A stretch of DNA of 8,571 nt from Phenylobacterium sp. (GTDB lineage Bacteria; Pseudomonadota; Alphaproteobacteria; Caulobacterales; Caulobacteraceae), in assembly GCA_028698405.1 (NCBI GenBank), contig JAQVDF010000047.1, positions 1 to 8,571 of the forward strand, given 5' to 3'. Positions 1 to 5,956 of the stretch are shown piece by piece; position 1 is the first letter of the stretch, and each line of letters begins with the position of its first letter. The notes under the pieces are model-generated. The model saw nothing but the letters and a program-made list of their open reading frames with translations, had not been told where the DNA came from and did not search any database. Made by a program: the position numbers and the translations under genes.

Positions 1-288
1 AGAACCCCGGAGGAAAAAGGAAGGTTTGTCAGGGAATACTTTCTGAAACATGAACCAACCGAAAGGGCAGTATATACCCACGATGTACGGACAGCAAAGC
101 AGATCAATGCCGAGATAGAACGCCTCGAGAAAACCCCCGGCCAGGACAAGGGTATAACCGAACGGCGCAGTAATCCCCCAAAACCCGAGCAGGTCACCGT
201 GGGTTTCTTCAGAAAGGCTGTTCGCACCAGGATGGAGGATATAGACAAACAGCTCCAAAACGAAACGGACACGGAGAAGCGGAAGCGC
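1..288 (+). CDS. Partial ORF of unknown function in a segment of foreign composition
   Basis: Frame 1 is open from the first base with no start codon in view, giving about 96 residues before the sequence changes character. The predicted product is very hydrophilic and rich in Lys, Arg, Glu and Gln, with helix-like stretches such as INAEIERLEK and RMEDIDKQLQ. It has no membrane segment or signal peptide and matches no family I recognise. By hand count bases 1-285 are about 52% GC, against about 72% in bases 301-360. Its codons include six AGA/AGG and three ATA, which are unusual in a 70% GC alphaproteobacterium. The frame stays open by chance to base 768, but beyond about 288 it runs antisense to a convincing serine hydrolase, so I end the call at the composition change. 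The minus strand is also stop-free here, but plus gives the more protein-like translation. Moderate to low confidence that it is a gene; function unknown. Confidence 0.45.
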
Positions 289-297
289 CTTGCCGGA
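283..297. other. Composition breakpoint / chimeric junction inside a gene
   Basis: Left of this point the DNA is about 52% GC with plus-strand coding character. To the right it is about 70% GC with minus-strand genes. The minus-strand hydrolase that starts at 588 reads normally through its SxxK motif (SSGKA, last codon at 288-286). It then turns into a translation (LPLLRVRFVLELFVYILHPG) that is unlike the helix normally following SxxK in this fold. No inverted-repeat ends, target duplication, tRNA or att-like site is visible at the join. An assembly chimera is the simplest explanation; a genuine recombination end is the alternative. Confidence 0.7.
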
Positions 298-588
298 CGA
301 GAAGGATACGTTGCGCCAGTCGGGCGTGGCCCGCGCGTAGGGCGTGGCCCAGTAGCGCTCGAAGACGATGACGCCGTCTCGGACGATCACCAGGCCCTGC
401 CGCTCGCCCGTCGAGCCGATCGCCTCGGCGGCCTTCTCCAGCGCCGGGGTCGACAGCCCATGGTCCTCCGGACGGCCGTGGACCCAGGGTCCTCGGCCGG
501 GTCCCGGCTCGCGCCCCGCCCCCGCGGCGGACGGCTGGGGCGCCAGCACCGCGGCGGAAGCCGCCAGCAACGTGCGGCGGTCGATCAT
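286..588 (-). CDS. Serine hydrolase (beta-lactamase family), N-terminal fragment cut at the junction
   Basis: The ATG at 588 overlaps the stop of the preceding hydrolase (ATGA), so it is translationally coupled to it. Residues 4-16 (RRTLLAASAAVLA) look like a twin-arginine signal, followed by an Ala/Pro/Gly-rich cleavage region, so export is likely. The mature part has GLVIVRDGVIVFERYW (residues 65-80), the usual beta-hairpin of class C beta-lactamase/CubicO-type enzymes. DWRNVSFSSGKA (90-101) follows, where S97 and K100 would be the nucleophile and general base of the SxxK motif. Only about 101 residues belong to the family, which normally needs 350-450, so the Tyr motif and the C-terminal half are missing. 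The frame continues stop-free into the foreign segment to base 1, but that part does not resemble the family. It is a broken or mis-joined copy and would be inactive as seen; the intact gene may exist in the source genome. Confidence 0.75.
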
Positions 589-2018
589 TTCGTCCCCTCG
601 AGCGCGGCGATCGCGTCGGCCGAGAACTTGGCGATCTTGAAGCCCTCGCCGACGTCGAGGCCGCGGCGGACCACCACCAGATTCTTGGAAGGCACGATCA
701 TCGCGTACTGGCCGAGCGCCCCGCCCGGAGAGAAGGCGTCGTCCGGGAGGCCGTCATTGCCGCCGTAGATCCAGAACTGGCCGCCGTAGCGGGCGCCGCC
801 CGCCGCCGCGCTGGCCGGCTGGGCCGGAGCCGGGGTGGAGACGTAGCGGGTCCAGCCCTCGGGCAGCAGCCGCTCGCCGTTCCACATCCCGTCGGCCAGG
901 TAGAGCATCCCGAAACGGCCGAAGTCGCGGGCCGTCGACCAGCACTGGCCGGAGATCAGGAAGTCGTCGTTCCAGTCGGACTCCAGGATGGTCCGGGTCA
1001 TCCCGAGCTTCCACAGGAACTCGCGGTGCGGCCAGGTCATGAAGGCCGTATCGTCGTTCACCGCCTGGCGCAGGGCACGGACCAGCAGGATGGTGTCGGA
1101 GCCGGCGTAGACGAACCGCTCGCCGGGGCGGGAGTCCACCATGTTGAGCGCCGAGACCTCGGCCGCCGCCGCGCCCGACTGGTAGAGGTCGCCCTGCGGG
1201 TTGCCGCCGGCCTCGGTGTAGAGGCCGCTGGCCATGTGCATCATGTGGTCAAGGGTGATCTCGCCGCGCGGATCGCCCGGCCGACGCCACTCGGCCAGCG
1301 GCGCCTTGCGGTGCAGGTCGACCAGCCCCTGCCGGACGCCGACGCCGACCAGGCTGGCGGCCACCGACTTGCACATGGAGTTGGTGCGGGCGGCGACGTG
1401 CGGGCCGAAGCCGGGATCGTAGCGCTCGGCGACGATCTTGCCGTCCTTGACCACGACGACGCCCCAGGTGTTGCCGCGGTATTCGCCCTGCTGGTCGCGG
1501 AAGGCCTCGTCCAGCACCCTCTCCAGCGCGGCGGCGCGCGCCTTGGGCAGCCTGGCCGTGGCGCTGGCGTCGCCCATCGGCCAGGGCCGGGAGTCGAGGT
1601 CGGGGACCGTCACCTCCGCCGGCGGCCGCGGCAGCGCCTTGGCCAGCTCCATCGTCGCGCCGATCGGCAGCTGGGTGCAGCCGAGCAGCGGCCGCCAGAC
1701 GGCGATGCGGGGCGGCATGTCGTCCCGGTAGTGGACCGAGACGGTGCGGGTCGCCTCGTCGATCTCCATCCTCGTGCCGGCCGGCGCGCGGGTGGTGGTC
1801 CGCTCGACAACCTCGCGCGGCATCTCGGAGGCGAACAGGCCGGTGCAGAAGTGCAGCGCTCGCATGCCGGCGCGCTGGGCCTCGGCGTGACGGGGCGAAA
1901 CGAGGCCCGGCGGGCCTTCAAGCAACCGGTCCACGCGAGGGCCGGCGGCCTCCTGGGCGAAGGCCGCGGCAGGGAGCGCCGCCAGAGCGGCGGCGAGCGA
2001 GGTCAGAAGTCTGGGCAT
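585..2018 (-). CDS. Exported serine hydrolase, class C beta-lactamase / 6-aminohexanoate-dimer hydrolase-like
   Basis: The product is 477 residues. Residues 1-21 form a Sec-type signal peptide with a short positive N-end, an Ala/Leu core and a likely AFA|Q cleavage site, so the enzyme is probably periplasmic. Residues 22 to about 150 are an N-terminal extension with Cys58 and Cys114. The hydrolase fold follows: GVVVVKDGKIVAERY (186-200), the SxxK motif SMCK with S214 and K217, the HMMHMASGL segment (258-266), and FVYAGSD with Tyr304 as the likely catalytic Tyr. WSTARDFGRFGMLYLADG and the glycine-rich SPGGALGQY near the C-end are typical of NylB/EstB-like enzymes, which cleave amide or ester bonds through an acyl-serine. 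True beta-lactam hydrolysis is less likely. The start is 12 bases after the carboxylesterase stop with AGGA upstream, and the stop overlaps the next hydrolase gene. Substrate unknown; family assignment is firm. Confidence 0.88.
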   Translation of the reverse strand: MPRLLTSLAAALAALPAAAFAQEAAGPRVDRLLEGPPGLVSPRHAEAQRAGMRALHFCTGLFASEMPREVVERTTTRAPAGTRMEIDEATRTVSVHYRDDMPPRIAVWRPLLGCTQLPIGATMELAKALPRPPAEVTVPDLDSRPWPMGDASATARLPKARAAALERVLDEAFRDQQGEYRGNTWGVVVVKDGKIVAERYDPGFGPHVAARTNSMCKSVAASLVGVGVRQGLVDLHRKAPLAEWRRPGDPRGEITLDHMMHMASGLYTEAGGNPQGDLYQSGAAAAEVSALNMVDSRPGERFVYAGSDTILLVRALRQAVNDDTAFMTWPHREFLWKLGMTRTILESDWNDDFLISGQCWSTARDFGRFGMLYLADGMWNGERLLPEGWTRYVSTPAPAQPASAAAGGARYGGQFWIYGGNDGLPDDAFSPGGALGQYAMIVPSKNLVVVRRGLDVGEGFKIAKFSADAIAALEGTK

Positions 2019-2030
2019 GGTTGAAGCGTC

Positions 2031-3617
2031 CTAGGTCGCGTCGCGGGCGGTGACGCGCACCGGGTGGTAGCGGGCCATGAACTCGCGTTCCTCGCGGAAC
2101 GGGTCGAGAGCCAGCTTCGGCGGGGCGTCGAACAGCATCACCGGCCGCCGCTCGACGTCGTAGGTCGGCCATGTCGGGATGCCGGAATGGTTGGGGTCGC
2201 CGTTGCGGGCGAAGGCGAGCCATGCCTCGGCCATGGTCTCGGCCATCAGCTTGGTCTCGGCGCTCTCCGGCCCGGTCAGGTGCAGGGCCTTGTCCACGTT
2301 GTCGAACATGAACGGCAGGTCGAGCGTGTGCTGCGAGTACCGCCGGCCGTCCTCGGCGGGCGAGCGCCAGGTGAGCTGGTACATCCAGGTCGGGTTGTCC
2401 GCCCCGTTCTGCGCCGCCCGCTGCTCGGCCATGATGGTCGCGTTGCGGATGTAGGCGCGCCAGGAGGTGATCTTGAAGAAGATCTCGGCCGTCGACCCGC
2501 CCGGCGTGGTGGCCTTGAACACCGTCAGCGCCTCGTCGATGTCCTCGGCCGGCAGGTAGCGGGCCAGGCGCTGGCGCAGGGCCGCCTCGTCCATCTGGTA
2601 GACGCGCTCGTCCCGGCCGAGCTGGTTGGAGAGCTCGGTCTGGGTGGCGCCGACCATCAGTGGGACCTTGGCCGTGTGGGCCGGGGCGTTCGGGATCCAC
2701 GGGTGGGCGGCGAAGGTGACGCCGTCCAGCACCGGCTCGAAGCGGTAGCGGGCGGCGGTCATCGTCTGGAGCTGGACGCGGGTCAGCTCGTCCTGCGGGA
2801 CCTTCTGCAGGTCACGGGCGTTGCGCGGGTCGATCTCAAGCCGCTTCAGCAGGTCCTGGACCAGCGCCTGCGACTGTTCCTTGGTCTGCACCAGCAGGTG
2901 CGAGCCGGACTGCACCACGCCCTTGTGGAACAGGCCTGCGGCCGCCTGGCCGGCGAAGCTGAGGCTGACCTTCCGCCCGCCGCCCGACTGGCCGTAGATC
3001 ATCACGTTGCCCGGGTCGCCCCCGAAGGCGGCGATGTTCTCGCGCACCCAGCGCATGGCGGCCACGAGATCCAGCCACCCCACGTTGCCGGACTGGGCGA
3101 ACTCCTCGCCGAGCAGTTCGGATAGGTCGCAGAAGCCGTAGACGTTGAGGCGGTGGTTGACCGTGCAGACCACCACGTCGCCGCGGCGGACCATGTTGGA
3201 ACCGTCGTAGAGCGGGATGGAGCCGCTGCCCGCCTCGAAGCCGCCGCCGTGGAACCACAGCAGGACCGGGCGCTTCCCCTCGCCCAGCGCCGGCGTCCAG
3301 ACGTTGATCCGCAGGCAGTCCTCGCTCATCGGCCCCCTGTCCGCGAGGGGCCCGCGCATCTGCGGGCTCTGGTCGCCGTACTCCAGGGCGTCCCGCACGC
3401 CGGCGAATCTCTCCGGCGGCTTCGGCGGCAGGAAGCGATTCACCCCCCCGGTCGGCGCGCCGTAGCGCATCCCCTTGAAGACATGCACCCCGCCCGCCGT
3501 GCGGCCGCGGTAGCGGCCCTCGGTGGTTTCGACCACCGGCTCGGCGCCCGCCGCCGCACCCACGGCCGGTCCGGCCGCGCCCGCCATCACGCTCATCAGG
3601 AAGGTCCTTCGCTGCAT
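2031..3617 (-). CDS. Type-B carboxylesterase (COesterase family), Tat-exported
   Basis: A full-length 528-residue alpha/beta hydrolase that cleaves carboxylic esters. The N-terminus MQRRTFLMSVMAGAAG is a twin-arginine signal followed by an Ala/Gly hydrophobic core, so it should be exported folded. Family landmarks appear in order: GRYRGR and FKGMRYGAP (residues 34-54), SEDCLRINVW (98-107), the oxyanion-hole HGGG (123-126), the nucleophile elbow GQSGG with S211, the acidic residue E328 in GATQTELSN, and the catalytic His430 in SQHTLDLPFMF. The triad is complete, so the enzyme should be active. The start is the only ATG just ahead of the Tat motif. No good Shine-Dalgarno lies upstream, and a -10-like hexamer ends about 14 bases before the start, so the mRNA may have a very short leader. 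It is first in a run of three secreted hydrolases, separated from the nar genes by 82 bp. Substrate cannot be told from sequence. Confidence 0.92.
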   Translation of the reverse strand: MQRRTFLMSVMAGAAGPAVGAAAGAEPVVETTEGRYRGRTAGGVHVFKGMRYGAPTGGVNRFLPPKPPERFAGVRDALEYGDQSPQMRGPLADRGPMSEDCLRINVWTPALGEGKRPVLLWFHGGGFEAGSGSIPLYDGSNMVRRGDVVVCTVNHRLNVYGFCDLSELLGEEFAQSGNVGWLDLVAAMRWVRENIAAFGGDPGNVMIYGQSGGGRKVSLSFAGQAAAGLFHKGVVQSGSHLLVQTKEQSQALVQDLLKRLEIDPRNARDLQKVPQDELTRVQLQTMTAARYRFEPVLDGVTFAAHPWIPNAPAHTAKVPLMVGATQTELSNQLGRDERVYQMDEAALRQRLARYLPAEDIDEALTVFKATTPGGSTAEIFFKITSWRAYIRNATIMAEQRAAQNGADNPTWMYQLTWRSPAEDGRRYSQHTLDLPFMFDNVDKALHLTGPESAETKLMAETMAEAWLAFARNGDPNHSGIPTWPTYDVERRPVMLFDAPPKLALDPFREEREFMARYHPVRVTARDAT

Positions 3618-3631
3618 GCGCCGCCGAGTTC

Positions 3632-3653
3632 TAAATAATGGAACGTTGTCCCA
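3632..3653 (-). promoter_or_regulatory. Possible operator and -10 element upstream of the carboxylesterase
   Basis: On the minus strand, 3653-3639 reads TGGGACAACGTTCCA, an imperfect inverted repeat with arms TGG.AC and GT.CCA around AACGTT. It is followed at once by TATTTA (3637-3632), a -10-like hexamer about 14 bases ahead of the esterase ATG. No clear -35 hexamer sits at 17 bp. Repeats of this size next to catabolic genes are often sites for LacI- or TetR-type repressors, but no regulator gene is visible, so the binding protein is unknown. Low confidence. Confidence 0.35.
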
Positions 3654-3699
3654 TCATTCTCCACGCTTCGGCCGGCCGCGCAAGGCCGCGTATCGCGGG

Positions 3700-3912
3700 T
3701 CAGCCGAAGATCAGCCAGAGCGTCAGGAGGACGAGGCCGATGGTGACGACGGCCCAGATCACCGGCCAGACGGCCGGCCCCGAGTTCTTCACCGAAACGG
3801 TGTCCATCGGAGTGCTGCCGTGCACCTCGTCGCTGTATTCGGAGTCCACGCCCTGTTGGAGGCGAGGGTTGAGGCCGCTCTGGGGCGGCGTCCCTTCGGG
3901 TTGGTTGGCCAT
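3700..3912 (-). CDS. Small single-pass membrane protein, last gene of the nar cluster
   Basis: The product is 70 residues. Residues 1 to about 46 are hydrophilic, rich in Gln, Ser, Pro and Asp and probably disordered. Residues 48-69 form one hydrophobic helix with three Trp that ends two residues from the C-terminus, so the layout is that of a tail-anchored protein with the bulk in the cytoplasm. There is no signal peptide, heme motif or Cys. The ATG lies 3 bases after the stop of the 99-residue gene, with GGAGGA placed 7 bases ahead of it inside that gene's end, so it is translated as part of the nar operon. I do not recognise the family. By position and topology it could be a small accessory subunit or membrane assembly partner of NarGHI, but this is inference. 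Its existence as a gene is supported by the ribosome binding site and the well-formed membrane segment. Confidence 0.75.
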   Translation of the reverse strand: MANQPEGTPPQSGLNPRLQQGVDSEYSDEVHGSTPMDTVSVKNSGPAVWPVIWAVVTIGLVLLTLWLIFG

Positions 3913-3915
3913 CCG

Positions 3916-4215
3916 TCAGTCCTCCGCGAGCTGTCGCCGCCGCGACGCCGCGAGCCGGCGCTCGATCATCAACGCGAGACAGTCGCCCCCGGGGTCGGCG
4001 CTGTCACGCAGCTTCGACATCAGCCGGGTCCACTCGACCGGCTCGGCGCCCTCGGCGAACTCGGCGACGGCGATGCGCAGCCAGGCGCGGGGCTCGATCC
4101 CCTCCGCCGCGGCGGCGGCCTCCAGGCCGGCCCGCAGCTGCGGCGGCAACCCTACGGCTTCGAACGCGGCGGCCGACCGCCGGGACAGGGCCAGCACCTC
4201 GCCGAGGGTCAGCAT
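3916..4215 (-). CDS. Hypothetical 99-residue protein in the nar operon
   Basis: The ATG at 4215 overlaps the last 7 bases of the isomerase gene, and a strong site (GAGGAGGG, plus-strand complement at 4222-4229) precedes it, which fixes this start. The product is predicted soluble and mostly helical, rich in Ala, Leu, Arg and Glu, with a single Cys79 and a basic tail (ERRLAASRRR, residues 85-94). There is no membrane segment, signal peptide or metal motif. The central part, RAWLRIAVAEFAEG and EWTRLMSKLRDSAD, has regular amphipathic spacing. I do not recognise a family. Its place between a PpiC-type isomerase and a tail-anchored protein suggests a cytoplasmic helper of nitrate reductase maturation or regulation, but nothing in the sequence shows an activity. 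Confidence 0.78.
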   Translation of the reverse strand: MLTLGEVLALSRRSAAAFEAVGLPPQLRAGLEAAAAAEGIEPRAWLRIAVAEFAEGAEPVEWTRLMSKLRDSADPGGDCLALMIERRLAASRRRQLAED

Positions 4216-5153
4216 CCCCTGCCCTCCTCGCAGGCGGAAAAGGCGGCGTCCGGCGGGGCCAGCTCGACGCCCTCGATGCGGCCCCCCGCCGCGAGCTCCG
4301 CGACGAACTGGGCGGCGGCGAGCGACCAGGCCCTCGCCTCGAGCATGTCGCAGATGCGCGCATCGACGGCCTCGAAGGGCAGGTCGCGCCCGACGATCCG
4401 GCGCTCCAGGCGCACCACGTGCCAGCCGAAGCGCGAGCGCACCGGCTCGCGCGCCGTAGTCCCCTCCGGCAGGACCTCCAGCGCCGCCTGCACCGGGCCC
4501 ACCAGTTCGCCGCGGCGGATCTGGCCGAGCGATCCGCCCTGCACGCCGGTCGGGCAGGCCGACTGCGCCGCCGCCTCGGCGAAAGCGCGCGGATCGTCAC
4601 CGACCAGCTCGATGATCGCCTGGGCGTGGGCGCGCGCCTCGCCCCAGGCCGCCTCGCCATCGCCCGCGGGCTCGATCAGGATGTGCGCCGCCTCGAAGAG
4701 GGTCGGGGTCACGAATTTCGAGCGCATGCCCTCGTAGACGCGGCGGCGCTCGGCCTCGGACTGGCTCGCCGGCTCGACGGCCTCGTCGAGCAGGGCCCGG
4801 ATCAGGCTCTCCTCCTCGGTCTCCATCCGCCCGTCGCCCAGCGGCTCCGGCTCGGGCGCGAGGCCCCGTCGGCGGGCCTCGGCCAGCAGCAGCTCGCGCA
4901 CCACCAGGGCCCGGGCGGCTTCGCGCCAGCTCGCGGCCGGATCCTCGTGCGGGTGGTTCTGCATCTCTCGGGCGATCGCCTCGGGCGCGATCTCCACCCC
5001 GTCCACCCGCACCGGGCGCTCCTCGAAAGCCGGCGACGCCCCTCCCCCGCCACAGGCGGAAGCGGCAGGACGCCGTGGCAGGGTCTCGACCGGAACCGGC
5101 GGCGGGGCCGTCCCCCCGCGCGAGCGGGTGACGACGAAGCGCGCGGCGGTCAT
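4209..5153 (-). CDS. PpiC/parvulin-type peptidyl-prolyl cis-trans isomerase in the nar operon
   Basis: The product is 314 residues. The ATG at 5153 overlaps the narI stop (ATGA) and has GGAGAG 7 bases upstream, which favours it over the longer open frame upstream inside narI. Residues 1-45 are Pro/Gly-rich and low-complexity. Residues 46-145 are helical and resemble the N-terminal chaperone part of SurA/NifM-like proteins. The parvulin domain spans about 150-252: AAHILI with H157, CPTGVQGGSLGQIRRGEL (200-217), and FGWHVVRLE with H245. A helical C-terminal tail follows, ending in Cys307 and Cys314. There is no signal peptide or membrane segment, so it should act in the cytoplasm, where NarGH is assembled. 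In Pseudomonas a PpiC-type rotamase gene also lies directly after narI, supporting a role in nitrate reductase folding. The specific client is inferred. Confidence 0.88.
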   Translation of the reverse strand: MTAARFVVTRSRGGTAPPPVPVETLPRRPAASACGGGGASPAFEERPVRVDGVEIAPEAIAREMQNHPHEDPAASWREAARALVVRELLLAEARRRGLAPEPEPLGDGRMETEEESLIRALLDEAVEPASQSEAERRRVYEGMRSKFVTPTLFEAAHILIEPAGDGEAAWGEARAHAQAIIELVGDDPRAFAEAAAQSACPTGVQGGSLGQIRRGELVGPVQAALEVLPEGTTAREPVRSRFGWHVVRLERRIVGRDLPFEAVDARICDMLEARAWSLAAAQFVAELAAGGRIEGVELAPPDAAFSACEEGRGC

Positions 5154-5941
5154 TGGCCGCTCTCCGCCTGCGACCGCTGCACCACCGGGCCGCCGTAGCT
5201 CGGCGCGCCGCCCGCCGGGCCGTGGCTCAGCGAGGCCGGCTGGGGCTGGCGCAGCTTCCCGCGCGAGCGGACGAGCTGGTAGCCGGGCCGCACCAGGTAG
5301 AAGAGCGGGATGCTCCAGATGTGCACCAGCCGGCTGAACGGGGTGACCAGGAACAGCATCAGCCCCAGGATGATGTGCAGCTTGTAGACCAGGGCCGCGT
5401 CCACGATCAGGTCGGCGGCGTCCGGGTTGAAGGTCAGCAACCCGTTGGCCCAGCCCATGAATAGAAGCATCTCGCGACCGTCGAGGTGCTGGATCGTCCA
5501 ATAGGTGGTGGCGATGCCGAGGGTGAGCTGCAGCCAGAGCATCACCAGCACGGCGATGTCCGTCCAGTGCGAGCTGCGCCGGATGCGGGCGTCGAACAGG
5601 CGCCGGTGCAGCAGCAGGGTCGCGCCGACCCAGGCCATGATCCCGGCGATCCCGCCGACGATCAGCGCCGCCTTCTGCTTGAACTCGTGGGCGATGCCGA
5701 CCGCGTCGAACACGTTGATCGGGGTGAGCAGGCCAACGAAGTGACCCCCGAGCAGCACCAGCACGCCCATGTGGAAGAGGTTGGAGCCGATCAGCATCTG
5801 CCGGCGGCGCAGGAACTGGCTGGACTGCGAGCGCCAAGTGTACTGCGCCTTGTCGAAGCGGAAGATCGAGCCGACGATCAGCACCGTCACCGCCAGGTAG
5901 GGGAACCACCCGAAGGCGAGCTGATTGATGAACGCTTCCAT
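5150..5941 (-). CDS. narI: Respiratory nitrate reductase gamma subunit (cytochrome b, NarI)
   Basis: NarI anchors NarGH to the inner membrane, oxidises quinol and passes electrons through two b-type hemes to the Fe-S clusters of NarH. The 263-residue product has five hydrophobic segments at about 11-27, 51-70, 92-111, 128-148 and 186-203. The four expected heme ligands are present: H57 and H67 in segment 2, and H189 and H207 around segment 5. Their spacings (10 and 18) equal those of E. coli NarI (56/66 and 187/205). FRFDKAQYTWRSQSSQFL near residue 27 is a typical loop of the family. The protein is longer than the usual ~225 residues because of a Pro/Gly/Gln-rich tail from about residue 225. 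A strong Shine-Dalgarno overlaps the narJ stop. Its own stop overlaps the isomerase start. Confidence 0.96.
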   Translation of the reverse strand: MEAFINQLAFGWFPYLAVTVLIVGSIFRFDKAQYTWRSQSSQFLRRRQMLIGSNLFHMGVLVLLGGHFVGLLTPINVFDAVGIAHEFKQKAALIVGGIAGIMAWVGATLLLHRRLFDARIRRSSHWTDIAVLVMLWLQLTLGIATTYWTIQHLDGREMLLFMGWANGLLTFNPDAADLIVDAALVYKLHIILGLMLFLVTPFSRLVHIWSIPLFYLVRPGYQLVRSRGKLRQPQPASLSHGPAGGAPSYGGPVVQRSQAESGQ

Positions 5942-5949
5942 GGCCTCAC

Positions 5950-5956
5950 CCTCCTA
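5950..5956 (-). promoter_or_regulatory. narI ribosome binding site overlapping the narJ stop codon
   Basis: The minus strand reads TAGGAGG here: the narJ stop TAG (5956-5954) shares bases with a perfect AGGAGG (5955-5950), which lies 8 bases ahead of the narI ATG at 5941. A ribosome terminating on narJ sits on the narI initiation site, so narI output is probably coupled to narJ translation. Confidence 0.75.

Noticed and set aside
1..588. One continuous minus-strand hydrolase gene running to base 1
   Set aside because: The frame is stop-free, but after Ala101 the translation loses the family pattern and the base composition changes, so reading through the join is probably accidental.
1026..3125. 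Plus-strand open frames of 332 and 353 codons
   Set aside because: Antisense to the beta-lactamase-fold hydrolase and the carboxylesterase, both with complete catalytic motifs; no family resemblance in the plus translation.
3660..3699. Possible intrinsic terminator after the nar cluster
   Set aside because: There are short GC-rich inverted repeats (CGGCC/GGCCG and CGCG/CGCG) but no stable long stem and no U-run, so a terminator is not supported.
3523..4737. Long plus-strand open frame of about 404 codons
   Set aside because: It runs antisense to four well-supported genes and the intergenic gap, and its translation is low-complexity Arg/Ala/Ser/Pro typical of GC-rich shadow frames.
4209..5909. 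A longer 566-residue reading of the isomerase
   Set aside because: The upstream portion overlaps narI out of frame. The ATG at 5153 has a good ribosome binding site and the ATGA overlap with the narI stop.
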